The notes beneath the pieces are model-generated. The model worked only from the letters and a program-made list of their open reading frames with translations, did no database searches and was not told the DNA's origin. Made by a program: the position numbers and the translations under genes. Shown piece after piece: positions 22,967 to 31,302 of a stretch of DNA of 36,053 nt; position 1 is the stretch's first letter; each line of letters begins with the position of its first letter. The stretch comes from Hyphomicrobiales bacterium (GTDB taxonomy: Bacteria; Pseudomonadota; Alphaproteobacteria; Rhizobiales; Rhizobiaceae), in assembly GCA_900468625.1 (NCBI GenBank), contig UBUL01000023.1:144247-180299 (forward strand). The letters are read 5' to 3'.

Positions 22967-23530
22967 ATGTCCGCGCCCGAGACCATCCGTTCCGATCTTG
23001 CCCCGAATTCAAAGACGCGGTTCACCGTGGCGCTTGGCGATATCACCAGGCTTCCAGTCGATGCCATCGTCAACGCCGCCAACAGCAGCCTGCTCGGCGG
23101 CGGTGGCGTGGATGGCGCAATCCATCGCGCCGCCGGGCCGGATCTCGTCGCGGAATGCCGGATGCTGAACGGCTGCAAGACCGGGCAGGCAAAGATGACG
23201 GGCGGATACCGACTGCCGGCCAAGCATGTGATCCACACGGTCGGCCCGGTCTGGAATGGCGGCGGCCATGGCGAGGAAGAGCTTCTTGCCGGCTGCTATC
23301 GCAACAGCCTCGGCCTTGCCCGGCAGCACGGTCTGAAGATGATCGCCTTTCCCGCAATCTCCACAGGCGTCTATCGCTTTCCCGTCGAGCCGGCGGCAGG
23401 GATCGCGATCCGCACTACTCTTGCCGAAAGCGAGGATGGCGCCTTCGAAGAAATCATCTTCTGCTGTTTCGGCGGCGAGATGGCAGCACTCTATGATCGA
23501 TTGCTGCCGCGGACGCTCGCCAAAGCCTGA
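22967..23530 (+). CDS. Macrodomain protein, O-acetyl-ADP-ribose deacetylase type
   Basis: 187 residues. ATG 22967 is preferred because GAGGAG (22955-22960) is 6 bases upstream. A single macrodomain fills the protein: GDITRLPVDAIVNAANSSLLGGGGVDGAIH (24-53), with the conserved Asn of VNAANS and the Gly loop GGGGVDG, and the second loop FPAISTGVYRFP that holds the ADP-ribose phosphates. This is the MacroD/YmdB arrangement, which removes acetyl from O-acetyl-ADP-ribose and can remove mono-ADP-ribose from acidic residues. It is probably cytosolic. It follows the LysR gene closely and may be read through from it. A repeat copy begins just after its stop. Confidence 0.93.
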   Translation: MSAPETIRSDLAPNSKTRFTVALGDITRLPVDAIVNAANSSLLGGGGVDGAIHRAAGPDLVAECRMLNGCKTGQAKMTGGYRLPAKHVIHTVGPVWNGGGHGEEELLAGCYRNSLGLARQHGLKMIAFPAISTGVYRFPVEPAAGIAIRTTLAESEDGAFEEIIFCCFGGEMAALYDRLLPRTLAKA

Positions 23531-23915
23531 TACCTGAAGCCGGATGATTTTAGGCCGAACGACGTAAAATCTGAATCCGCTCCAAGAATCAAAGAAGCAG
23601 AGCATGATGCCGTCCGAAATCCCTCACACTTTTTGGCATCATGCTTCCGGATACTGCCGCGCCACGGCGTCGAGAGCGCGAAGCGCGTTCAGAGGCGGCA
23701 GGCGTCGGGACGAAACGGGTTTGGGCATGGCCAGCTGTTATCTTTCTTCTTGGCGCAATGGAGGTTTCGTTCAAGCAGCTACGTCATCTGCGGCATGAAA
23801 ATGCTGTTCAATGTCGCTTTCAGCACAACGGCTGGCGAATATCAGAAGACAAAACAGCACCTTTTTACATACTCACCTCTCAATAAATTTGTGGGGAAAT
23901 ACCATATAACATTCT
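23531..23915. other. Gap with repeat and an AT-rich stretch
   Basis: The left third is a two-hairpin repeat (listed). The right part, from about 23800, is clearly richer in A and T than its surroundings and leads into the Nudix gene, so it probably holds that gene's promoter. An open frame of 81 codons across 23641-23886 has no ribosome binding site or recognisable product and is not called. Confidence 0.5.
23536..23650. repeat. Two-hairpin rhizobial repeat
   Basis: Same plan as the copy at 29288: AGCCGGATGATTTTAGG with its complement TAAAATCTGAATCCGCT, the AATCAAAGAAGCAG linker, and a second hairpin from GAGCATGATGCC to GGCATCATGCTTC. A few mismatches have accumulated in each stem. It begins a few bases after the macrodomain stop. 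Confidence 0.8.
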
Positions 23916-24491
23916 GTGAAGTGCAAAATTTTTCCACACGATGATAATATAGAATCGATCTTTCACTCGAATTTCCAAAAGGTGACCCGACAATTGGCCT
24001 TTCTCAGCCGTATAGCAAACGATGTGCAACTCATGTTTCGGCGTCCGCCGCGACAGCAATATGCTGCGCTCTGCTACCGGTTTAAGAAGAAGACGGGTGA
24101 TCTCGAAATGCTGCTGCTGACCAGCCGCGACACCGGCCGCTGGGTCATTCCCAAGGGATGGCCGATGCCCGGCAAGCTCTCCCACGAGGTTGCGGCGCGC
24201 GAGGCCTATGAAGAGGCGGGCGTGCGCGGAACAGTGGAAACGCAGCCGCTCGGTAGCTTCGGCTATGACAAAGTGCTGAGAGACGGCATTCAGATACCAT
24301 GCCGCGTGCAGGTCTACGCGCTCGAAGTCAGCGAACTTGCGAAGCAGTTCAAGGAGAAGGGCGAACGCTCGCTCGAATGGGTCTCCTGTGAGGAAGCGGC
24401 CAGGCGCGTCCATGAACCGGAACTGCGCGATCTGATCCTTGCCTTCGCAGAGCGGATGAGGGCTACTCCTGCGGCAATTCAGGCAAAATAA
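23916..24491 (+). CDS. Nudix hydrolase
   Basis: Up to 191 residues from GTG 23916. The start is uncertain: GTG 23982 (VTRQLAFLSRIAND) and ATG 24033 (MFRRPPRQQYAALCYRF) are alternatives and none has a good ribosome binding site. The Nudix box is KGWPMPGKLSHEVAAREAYE then EAGV; the catalytic REAYEE core (residues 95-100 of the long form) is intact. The first Glu of the textbook box (G-x5-E) is Lys here, as I recall for this rhizobial subgroup related to diphosphoinositol/diadenosine polyphosphate hydrolases. It probably cleaves nucleoside or polyphosphate diphosphates. It stands alone ahead of pit. Confidence 0.85.
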   Translation: MKCKIFPHDDNIESIFHSNFQKVTRQLAFLSRIANDVQLMFRRPPRQQYAALCYRFKKKTGDLEMLLLTSRDTGRWVIPKGWPMPGKLSHEVAAREAYEEAGVRGTVETQPLGSFGYDKVLRDGIQIPCRVQVYALEVSELAKQFKEKGERSLEWVSCEEAARRVHEPELRDLILAFAERMRATPAAIQAK

Positions 24492-24587
24492 GCCACATTA
24501 GTCACAAAAAACTATGCCACGATCGCTGACGGATATTGCGCGCGCCATCGGCCGCGCGATACGACAGGTTTTGACCCAGAGAATTGC

Positions 24588-26123
24588 ATGCCCGACCGAC
24601 CGGCCACACCAGCAAAAAGGACGCTCGACAAGGATCTCGACAAGTTCACCTATGTCGAGGATGCGATCCATCATGTGGCGAGGCGCCTGGTGGCGCCCGG
24701 CCTCGGCCTCATCTTTCTTGGGCTCGCCATGGTCTTCGCCGGCATCTACGTGCTCGACCAGCCGCGTGCGACACTGATTTTCGCAGCCGTCGTTCTTGCC
24801 GGCTACATGGCCATGAACATCGGCGCGAAGGACGTGGCCAACAATGTCGGCGCGGCGGTCGGTGCGCGCGCGATCACCATGACGCAGGCGCTGGTCATGG
24901 CAGCCATTTTCGAGATCCTCGGCGCGACGATTGGCGGCGGCCCGGTCATCAACACCATCTCGACGCATATCGTCGATACCAACCGCATCATCAGCGTCGG
25001 CAAGCTTGCCTGGCTGATGATGGCGGCACTTCTGGCAGCGGCACTCTGGATCAACTTGGCCACCTGGCTGAAAGCGCCTGTTTCCACCACCCATACGATC
25101 GTGGGTGCCGTCGTCGGCGCAGGTGCGGCCGCAGCCGGCCCGCAGCTCGTGAACTGGAACGTGCTGGCCGCCATTTCCGCCGGCTGGGTCGTAACACCCT
25201 TCATGGGCGGTGGCATTGCGGCGGGCATCCTGTTTTTCATCGAGACCTTCATCATCTATCGCGATGATAAGATCGCCGCCGCCAGGCACTGGATTCCCAT
25301 TCTGATCGGCCTCATGGCCGGCGCCTTCGCTGGCTATCTCGTCGTTCAGCTGGAACCCAAAGATACGATCCCCAATCTCCTGAACCTTGGAATCGGCATT
25401 GGCATCGGCGTCATCGCCTGGCTCGGCGCACGGCCGCTGGTGGCGGCGCAATCCGCTGGGCTGGAAAACAAGAACAGCTCGCTGCGCAAGCTTTTCCGTC
25501 TGCCGCTCATCTGTTCGGCGGCCTTGATGTCCTTTGCGCACGGTGCCAACGACGTTGCCAATGCCATCGGCCCGCTTGCAGCGATCGTTCGCGATATCGG
25601 GCTCGGCGGCTCGCTCAGCGTGCTGGCCGAAACAAGCGCACAGAAGGCTCCCTATTGGGTGGTCTTGATCGGCGGCTGCGGCATTTCCGTGGGTGTGCTG
25701 CTTTACGGGCCGCGCCTGATCCGCCTGCTTGGCGAGCAGATCACCAAGCTCAATCCGATGCGTGCCTACTGCGTCGCCGTGTCGGCGGCACTCACCGTTA
25801 TCGTCGCAGCCTGGTTCGGATTTCCGGTGAGTTCGACCCATATTGCGGTCGGCGCGGTTTTCGGCGTCGGTTTCTTCCGCGAATGGTCGACCGCCCGCTC
25901 CAAGCGGCGTTTGGACTATATGCGCAGACAGGCGGAAGCCGCGGGCATTGCCTGGCACGAACCAGACACCGCCGACGAGCGCAATCTGGACGAGATCTAT
26001 CGCCGGCGTCTGGTGCGCCGTTCGCATTTCATGACCATCATCGCCGCCTGGGCCATCACCGTTCCGGTCGCCGCCCTGCTTGCCGCCGTGGTATATTGGG
26101 TTATGGTCGCGCTCTTCATTTAG
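24588..26123 (+). CDS. pit: Low-affinity inorganic phosphate transporter (Pit family)
   Basis: 511 residues, an inner-membrane protein. Both halves of the PiT family repeat carry the signature: GAKDVANNVG (79-88) and HGANDVANAIGP (318-329). Each is followed by a Ser/Thr-rich re-entrant loop, PVSTTHTIVGAVVG and PVSSTHIAVGAVFG. Some ten hydrophobic segments are visible, with a cytosolic N-terminal tail of about 35 residues and a charged loop near 445-480. It takes up phosphate as a metal complex, driven by protons. No DUF47/PhoU-like partner gene adjoins, unlike the orfA-pit pair of Sinorhizobium. Its TAG stop begins a TAGAGC repeat remnant. Confidence 0.95.
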   Translation: MPDRPATPAKRTLDKDLDKFTYVEDAIHHVARRLVAPGLGLIFLGLAMVFAGIYVLDQPRATLIFAAVVLAGYMAMNIGAKDVANNVGAAVGARAITMTQALVMAAIFEILGATIGGGPVINTISTHIVDTNRIISVGKLAWLMMAALLAAALWINLATWLKAPVSTTHTIVGAVVGAGAAAAGPQLVNWNVLAAISAGWVVTPFMGGGIAAGILFFIETFIIYRDDKIAAARHWIPILIGLMAGAFAGYLVVQLEPKDTIPNLLNLGIGIGIGVIAWLGARPLVAAQSAGLENKNSSLRKLFRLPLICSAALMSFAHGANDVANAIGPLAAIVRDIGLGGSLSVLAETSAQKAPYWVVLIGGCGISVGVLLYGPRLIRLLGEQITKLNPMRAYCVAVSAALTVIVAAWFGFPVSSTHIAVGAVFGVGFFREWSTARSKRRLDYMRRQAEAAGIAWHEPDTADERNLDEIYRRRLVRRSHFMTIIAAWAITVPVAALLAAVVYWVMVALFI

Positions 26124-26156
26124 AGCAGTTCGGCTTGTCGCCGGCTCTTCGAGCCG
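26121..26156. repeat. TAGAGC repeat remnant with short hairpin after pit
   Basis: TAGAGC begins at the pit stop codon. CGGCTC (26142-26147) pairs with GAGCCG (26151-26156) around TTC. It looks like a decayed copy of a rhizobial intergenic element and could act as the 3' hairpin of pit. Confidence 0.45.
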
Positions 26157-26199
26157 CTCCATCTTATTGTTCCAAGCCATCCCCGGGGGTAGGTAATCC

Positions 26200-26937
26200 A
26201 TGCGCGCCAATTTCCGCATGCAGCGGCTGTACGTGACGTCAGACATCAAGGCCGGCGTCGCGATCGAAGCCGACCAGGATCAGTTCAACTATCTCGCCAA
26301 TGTGCTGCGCATGGAGGATGGCGCCGAACTGCTTGTATTCAACGGCCGCGACGGCGAGTGGAAAGCCGGCATCTCCTTCCCGACCCGCAAGCGCATCCTG
26401 CTGACGCCGGTCGAGGAGACGCGGCCGCAGCCGGCTCCCTCCGACCTGCACTATCTCTTCGCGCCGCTGAAGGTCGGGCGCCTCGACTATCTCGTGCAGA
26501 AGGCGGTGGAGATGGGTGCCGGCCTGCTCCAGCCGGTCATGACGCAGCATGTGCAGGGCAAGATCACCAATCTGGACAAGGTCAAGGCCAATGTCATCGA
26601 AGCCGCCGAGCAATGCGGCATTCTCGGCATCCCCGATGTCGCCGAGCCGGTGAAGCTTGCCGACCTGCTCGCCCGCTGGCCACGCAAACGCCGCATCATC
26701 TATTGCGACGAAGGCGATGCCGGCCAGAATCCGCTGCCGCTGCTGACGCAGGTGAAGGAAAAGCATCTGGCGCTGCTGGTCGGCCCCGAAGGCGGCTTTT
26801 CCGAGGAGGAGCGCGCCCTGCTGCGCAGCCTCGATTTCGTCACCGCCATCCCGCTCGGGCCGCGCATCCTGCGCGCCGACACGGCGGCCGTCGCCGCCAT
26901 GGCGGTAATCCAGGCTGTCATCGGCGACTGGAACTGA
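26200..26937 (+). CDS. rsmE: 16S rRNA (uracil-1498-N3)-methyltransferase
   Basis: 245 residues, a SPOUT-class methyltransferase. The N-terminal PUA-like domain spans about residues 8-70 (QRLYVTSDI; DQFNYLANVLRMEDGAELLVFNG). The SAM-binding trefoil knot has LVGPEGGFSEEE (193-204) and IPLGPRILRADTA (217-229), both hallmark RsmE segments. KAVEMGAGLLQPVMTQHVQGK is the conserved central region. It methylates U1498 in the decoding region of assembled 30S subunits. The start at 26200 has TAGG about 6 bases upstream; ATG 26218 would remove six residues. It ends four bases from the convergent LysE gene. Confidence 0.95.
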   Translation: MRANFRMQRLYVTSDIKAGVAIEADQDQFNYLANVLRMEDGAELLVFNGRDGEWKAGISFPTRKRILLTPVEETRPQPAPSDLHYLFAPLKVGRLDYLVQKAVEMGAGLLQPVMTQHVQGKITNLDKVKANVIEAAEQCGILGIPDVAEPVKLADLLARWPRKRRIIYCDEGDAGQNPLPLLTQVKEKHLALLVGPEGGFSEEERALLRSLDFVTAIPLGPRILRADTAAVAAMAVIQAVIGDWN

Positions 26938-26941
26938 GGTT

Positions 26942-27556
26942 TCATTTCAACACGGCGACAACGGTTGCGACGATCAGCAGGATCGCCAGCAAGATGTTGA
27001 CGATCCGCGAGATCTTCGGATCCTGAAGGAAGCGGGATAGGGAAGCACCGGCAAGAAGCCAGACCATATGGATGGCGACGATCATGGCCGCGAGCAACAC
27101 GACCTTCACGGTAGCGTCGAGCAGCCTCTGGCCCTGAAACAGGCTCACGCCTGCAAAGACGGCTGCGATAGCAAGATAGGCCTTGGGATTGGCGACAGCC
27201 AACAGAAAGCCGCCGGAGAAGGCCGGAGCTGCGGTATCGTTGCCGCGGCGCGACAACGGCGGCGCGGTGGCGATCTTGAAGGCAAGATAGAGGATATAGA
27301 TGGCCGAGACCATTGTCAGCATGAAGGCGCCATACGGCACGGACAAGAGGATTGCAACGACGCCGGCTGCCACAGCCAGCAAGACGGCCACGGTTCCTGC
27401 GATCAGGCCGCAGACGTAACCGAGCGACCGCCGGAAGCCATAGGCTGCGCCCATCGCCGTGGCGCTGATTGTCGAGGGGCCGGGGCTTCCCATGATCACC
27501 AGCGATGCCAGAAGCAGCGTCAGCGTGGAATAGTAGAAACCGGTTGGACCGTTCAT
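26942..27556 (-). CDS. LysE/RhtB family amino-acid exporter
   Basis: 204 residues with six hydrophobic segments, the usual length and topology for the family. The N-terminal signature is LVIMGSPGPSTISATAMGAAYGFRRSLGYVCGLIAG, with the conserved PGP turn, and the middle has GGFLLAVANPKAYLAIAAVF with the NPK motif. Members export amino acids or related small metabolites by proton exchange; the substrate cannot be told from sequence. CGGAGC lies before the ATG. It is inserted in opposite orientation between rsmE and gshA. Confidence 0.92.
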   Translation of the reverse strand: MNGPTGFYYSTLTLLLASLVIMGSPGPSTISATAMGAAYGFRRSLGYVCGLIAGTVAVLLAVAAGVVAILLSVPYGAFMLTMVSAIYILYLAFKIATAPPLSRRGNDTAAPAFSGGFLLAVANPKAYLAIAAVFAGVSLFQGQRLLDATVKVVLLAAMIVAIHMVWLLAGASLSRFLQDPKISRIVNILLAILLIVATVVAVLK

Positions 27557-27798
27557 GGATATGCTCCGCTTGATGTCAGTCGAAGCAAATTATCCGGGTC
27601 AATAGCGGGACGTCTTGAACGCTTGTGCAAATATGCCGGTGACTGTCACAGCCTTGATGCACCGGCGAGACATAAAATCCTATTTTTTTGAACGACCCTT
27701 GAAAGAAATTCACTTGCACCGTACCTCAATCCGCGTCAATCACCCTCCCATTGACCTGCGGCTGGCGCGGGTTCTCCTCCGAGATCTAAGGTAATACC

Positions 27799-29172
27799 AT
27801 GGCGCGCGATACCACCGACCAGACTCCGCTCTCCTCGGTCTCGGAAATGACGGCCTATCTGGCCGCCGGCAACAAGCCGAAGGAGAAGTTCCGCATCGGC
27901 ACCGAGCACGAGAAATTCGTGTTCTTCCGCGCCGACAACAGCCCCGTGCCCTATTTCGGTGAGGCCAGCATTTCCGCACTCCTCAAGGGGCTGCAGACGA
28001 AGAGCGGCTGGGACCCGATCATGGACGGCGACAACATCATCGGGCTCGGCGAACCCTCGGGCATGGGCGCGATCTCGATCGAGCCAGGCGGCCAGTTCGA
28101 GCTGTCGGGTGCGCCGCTCGAAACCATCCATCAGACCTGCAAGGAATCGAACAATCATCTGGCAACGGTGCGCGAGATCGCCGAGCCGATGGGTATCCGC
28201 TTCCTCGGCATCGGCGGCAGCCCGAAATGGACGCTTGCCGAAACGCCGCGCATGCCGAAATCTCGCTACGAGATCATGACCCGCTACATGCCGAAGGTCG
28301 GCACCAAAGGTCTCGACATGATGTACCGCACCTGCACGATCCAGGTGAATCTCGATTTCTCGTCGGAAGCCGACATGCGCCGCAAGATGCGCGTATCGAT
28401 GAAGCTGCAGTCGCTGGCGACTGCGCTCTTTGCCTCCTCACCGTTTACCGAAGGCAAGCCGAACGGTCTTTCCTCCTGGCGCGGCGATATCTGGCGCGAC
28501 ACCGACAACCGCCGCAGCGGCCTGCTCGACTTTACCTTCCGCGACGATTTCGGCTTTGAAGACTATGTGAAGTGGGCGCTCGATGTTCCGATGTATTTCG
28601 TGGTTCGCGACGGCCGCTATCACGACTGTACGCATGTCACCTTCCGCCAGTTCATGGAGGGCGCGCTGAAGGGCGAAATCGCCGATTGGCAACCGACGAT
28701 GGGCGACTGGACGAACCATCTCTCCACCCTCTTCCCGGACGTGCGCCTCAAGCGCTTCCTCGAAATGCGCGGCGCGGACGGTGGCCCGTGGCGCCGCATC
28801 TGTGCGCTGCCGGCCTTCTGGGTCGGCCTGCTCTATGATGACGAGGCACTGACCGCAGCCGATGAACTGACCAAGGATTGGAACTTCCAGGAGGTCAATG
28901 CGCTGCGTGACGTCGTGCCTGCACAGGGCCTGAAGGCTTCCATCAAAGGCCACAGCCTGCTCGATGTCGCGCGCGAGGCGGTCGGCATTTCCCGCCTTGG
29001 CCTGAAGAACCGCAAGCGCTTGAACGGCGATGGACAGGACGAAACCGTCTTCCTCGCACCGCTCGACGAAGTGCTTGCCAAGAAGGGCACGCTCGCCGAC
29101 GATCTGCTGATGCTCTATAATGGCCGCTGGAACCAGTCGGTCGAGCCGATTTTCGAGGAATATCAATACTGA
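27799..29172 (+). CDS. gshA: Glutamate-cysteine ligase, plant/proteobacterial type
   Basis: 457 residues. It makes gamma-glutamylcysteine, the rate-limiting step of glutathione synthesis. The sequence belongs to the group shared by Alphaproteobacteria and plants: FRIGTEHEKFVF (32-43), ISIEPGGQFELSGAPL (92-107), the IGGSPKWTLAETPRMPKSRY segment, MMYRTCTIQVNLDF, and WRGDIWRDTDNRRSGLL. AAGGTAAT is a modest ribosome binding site before ATG 27799. A 242-base gap upstream contains its promoter and a small dyad GTGAC-T-GTCAC at 27639-27649. A complex terminator follows. Glutathione is required for rhizobial stress tolerance and normal nodulation. Confidence 0.96.
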   Translation: MARDTTDQTPLSSVSEMTAYLAAGNKPKEKFRIGTEHEKFVFFRADNSPVPYFGEASISALLKGLQTKSGWDPIMDGDNIIGLGEPSGMGAISIEPGGQFELSGAPLETIHQTCKESNNHLATVREIAEPMGIRFLGIGGSPKWTLAETPRMPKSRYEIMTRYMPKVGTKGLDMMYRTCTIQVNLDFSSEADMRRKMRVSMKLQSLATALFASSPFTEGKPNGLSSWRGDIWRDTDNRRSGLLDFTFRDDFGFEDYVKWALDVPMYFVVRDGRYHDCTHVTFRQFMEGALKGEIADWQPTMGDWTNHLSTLFPDVRLKRFLEMRGADGGPWRRICALPAFWVGLLYDDEALTAADELTKDWNFQEVNALRDVVPAQGLKASIKGHSLLDVAREAVGISRLGLKNRKRLNGDGQDETVFLAPLDEVLAKKGTLADDLLMLYNGRWNQSVEPIFEEYQY

Positions 29173-29181
29173 TAGGCGATT

Positions 29182-29238
29182 GCCTGCCGTTATTACCCGG
29201 TCACGCCGGGACAGAAACCGGTAGGCGCTCCTTTTTTT
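29182..29238 (+). terminator. Terminator of gshA
   Basis: GCCTGCCG (29182-29189) pairs with CGGTAGGC (29219-29226) with one G-T pair; a second small stem CCCGG/CCGGG lies inside. Seven T follow at 29232-29238 after a 5-base gap, so it is an imperfect but likely rho-independent terminator. Confidence 0.65.
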
Positions 29239-29287
29239 CCCGCTATACTGCTGCAAGCAAGCGCCGCCTGATTCCGAAGCGGCCTCC

Positions 29288-29401
29288 TAGAGCCGGATGA
29301 TTTTAGGTCTGTTCGACCTAAAATCTGAATCCGCTCTAGAAACAAAGAAGCAGAGCGTGATGTCATCCGAAAACCGCCTACACTTTTCGGCATCACGCTC
29401 T
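29288..29401. repeat. Two-hairpin rhizobial repeat, best-preserved copy
   Basis: Hairpin one (29288-29338) runs from TAGAGCCGGAT and ATTTTAGGTC to GACCTAAAAT and ATCCGCTCTA. An AAACAAAGAAG linker follows. Hairpin two pairs AGAGCGTGATG (29352-29362) with CATCACGCTCT (29391-29401), and CCGAAAA with TTTTCGG inside. The near-perfect stems suggest it is younger than the copies at 16244 and 23536. It ends 19 bases before the DUF937 start codon. Confidence 0.9.
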
Positions 29402-29420
29402 AGCGGGGAAAGGGACTTCG

Positions 29421-30278
29421 ATGCTGCCACTCTTCGACATGATGATGCAGGCCCAAAACGGCGCCGCCACGGAAGCCATGGCCAAGCAGTTCAACCTTGC
29501 GCAAGAGCAGGCGACCAAGGCGATGGCGGCACTGATGCCGGCCTTCTCGTCCGGCTTCAAGCGTAGCGCGACCGATCCCTATAACTTCGTCGGCGTGATG
29601 CAGGACATCAGTTCCGGAAATTATGCCAAATATTTCGAGGACATGACCAAGGCCTTCACGCCAGAAGGCATCGCCGATGGTAACGCCGTACTCGGAAGAC
29701 TTTTCGGCTCCAAGGACGTATCCCGCGCGATCGCGGTGCAGGCAGCGCAGATGACCGGCATCGGGCAGGAAATCTACAAGCGCATGTTGCCCGCCATGGC
29801 GGACACACTGATGGGCGGCCTCTTCAAGGAAACGAGCGGCCAGATCCCGCAGATGGCCAATCCCTTCCTCAATACCGATATGGGCGAGATGATGCAGGGC
29901 TGGCTGCGGAGCATCGGCTTTGCGCCGAAGCAGCAGCCGACGCCGCAGGCGAGCATCTTCGACAACCCCTTCACCCAGGCGATGGAATTGATGTTCGGCG
30001 CCGATTCGGTCAAACGCGAGAAGCCGGCGCAGACCAATCCATTCCTCGACAATCCCTTTGCCAAGGCGTTTCAGGACATGATGAAGAACTTCCCGATGCC
30101 GGCAGAGCCGCCGAAGGAAGAACCGAAGGCCAAGGCCGCCGCCGGCATCGACATGGCCGCCTATACCGAGATGTTCAACGCCATGTTCGACAGCGGTCTC
30201 GAGGTGCAGAAGAGCTATCAGAAGAACATGGAAACGATCTTCGACAACTATCTGAAAGCACAGGACAAGCCGGCATAA
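29421..30278 (+). CDS. DUF937 domain protein
   Basis: 285 residues, soluble. The N-terminal 150 residues form the helical DUF937 (YidB-like) domain: MLPLFDMMMQAQNGAATEAMAKQFNLAQEQATKAMAALMPAFSSGFKR opens it, followed by two related repeats, including AVLGRLFGSKDVSRAIAVQAAQMTGIGQEI. Two Met/Pro-rich segments and an Ala/Lys/Pro-rich linker (about 225-240) lead to a final amphipathic helix that includes a GLEVQKSYQKNMETIFDNYL-like segment. The C-terminal helix resembles phasin-type helices, but this is weak. Function unknown. GGGAAAGGG precedes the start, and the repeat at 29288-29401 occupies its leader. A terminator follows. Confidence 0.85.
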   Translation: MLPLFDMMMQAQNGAATEAMAKQFNLAQEQATKAMAALMPAFSSGFKRSATDPYNFVGVMQDISSGNYAKYFEDMTKAFTPEGIADGNAVLGRLFGSKDVSRAIAVQAAQMTGIGQEIYKRMLPAMADTLMGGLFKETSGQIPQMANPFLNTDMGEMMQGWLRSIGFAPKQQPTPQASIFDNPFTQAMELMFGADSVKREKPAQTNPFLDNPFAKAFQDMMKNFPMPAEPPKEEPKAKAAAGIDMAAYTEMFNAMFDSGLEVQKSYQKNMETIFDNYLKAQDKPA

Positions 30279-30285
30279 AAACAAG

Positions 30286-30308
30286 AGTGACGATGGGCCG
30301 TCACTTTC
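30286..30308 (+). terminator. Terminator of the DUF937 gene
   Basis: AGTGACG (30286-30292) pairs with CGTCACT (30299-30305) around a 6-base loop, followed by a short T run (TTTC). A likely but weak rho-independent terminator. Confidence 0.65.
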
Positions 30309-30415
30309 GATCTTGATCGATTGTTCGTAATTCCGCACAGCCCGTGCGCATTACGCCCGCTTATCATACACTGAGACTGGGCCTATTTCTGCTTTCATCT
30401 TGAAAGGAGATAGCC

Positions 30416-31294
30416 ATGTCCAGCATCGATCAATCCGGCAGCTTCACCCTTGGGGACCGCAAGGTCAAACGGCTCGGCTACGGCGCCATGCAGCTCGCAG
30501 GCCCCGGCGTGTTCGGCCCGCCGAAGGACCATGACACCGCGCTCGCGGTCCTGCGCGAAGCCATCGCTTCCGGCGTCGACCACATCGACACCAGCGACTT
30601 CTACGGTCCGCATGTGACCAACCAGCTGATCCGGGAAGCGCTCTATCCCTATCGCGACGATCTCGTCATCGTCACAAAAATCGGCGCACGGCGCGGCGCG
30701 GATGCCTCCTGGCTGCCGGCCTTCTCCGCCGATGAGCTGAAGCAGGCGGTGCACGACAATCTGCGCAATCTGCAGCTCGACGTGCTCGATGTCGTCAACC
30801 TCCGCATCATGCTCAACCCGCATCACCCGGCCGAGGGCTCAATCGAGGCGCCGCTGACCGCCCTTGCGGAGCTTAAACGGCAAGGTCTGGTACGCCATAT
30901 AGGGCTGAGCAATGTCACGCGCAACCAGATCGCCGAAGGCCGCAGGATTACCGATATCGTCTGCGTGCAGAACCTCTACAATCTGGCGCAGCGCGCGGAT
31001 GACGCGCTGGTCGATGAACTTGAACGCGACGGCATCGCCTATGTGCCTTTCTTCCCGCTCGGCGGCTTTACACCGCTGCAATCCTCCTCGCTCTCCGATG
31101 TCGCCGCCCGCCTGAACGCCACGCCGATGCAGGTGGCGCTTGCCTGGCTGCTGCAGCGTGCGCCGAACATCCTCCTTATTCCGGGTACCTCGTCGCTTGC
31201 TCATCTCAGGCAGAATATCGCGGCCGCCGAGCTGAAGCTGCCGGAAGATGCGATCGCCGAACTCGATCGCATCGCCGGTGCTGGCCACGCCTGA
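30416..31294 (+). CDS. pdxI: Pyridoxal reductase-like aldo/keto reductase (PdxI/YdbC)
   Basis: 292 residues, with AAAGGAGA directly before ATG 30416. The protein closely follows E. coli YdbC/PdxI as I remember it, with shared blocks RLGYGAMQLAGPGVFGPP, HIDTSDFYGPHVTNQ, LYPYRDDLVIVTKIGARRG and AYVPFFPLGGFTPLQSS. PdxI reduces pyridoxal to pyridoxine with NADPH in vitamin B6 salvage. Asp58, Tyr63 and Lys88 of the reductase tetrad are present. The usual catalytic His position reads VVNLR (Arg130), a substitution this subgroup seems to share. The substrate assignment is by family. A terminator begins 20 bases after the stop, inside the convergent ABC-F gene. Confidence 0.85.
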   Translation: MSSIDQSGSFTLGDRKVKRLGYGAMQLAGPGVFGPPKDHDTALAVLREAIASGVDHIDTSDFYGPHVTNQLIREALYPYRDDLVIVTKIGARRGADASWLPAFSADELKQAVHDNLRNLQLDVLDVVNLRIMLNPHHPAEGSIEAPLTALAELKRQGLVRHIGLSNVTRNQIAEGRRITDIVCVQNLYNLAQRADDALVDELERDGIAYVPFFPLGGFTPLQSSSLSDVAARLNATPMQVALAWLLQRAPNILLIPGTSSLAHLRQNIAAAELKLPEDAIAELDRIAGAGHA

Positions 31295-31302
31295 CGCACC
31301 CC

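Noticed and set aside
23641..23886. Possible 81-codon gene after the repeat
   Set aside because: Begins inside the repeat element and has no ribosome binding site; probably non-coding.
23890..23940. Two DnaA-box-like sequences (TTCCCCACA on minus, TTTTCCACA on plus)
   Set aside because: Each has one or two mismatches, there are only two, and no replication genes adjoin; AT richness alone can produce them.
24498..26249. A 583-codon open frame antisense to pit
   Set aside because: It mirrors the Pit transporter codons on the other strand, has low-complexity Asp/Gly/His-rich content and no family features. High GC makes such shadow frames common.
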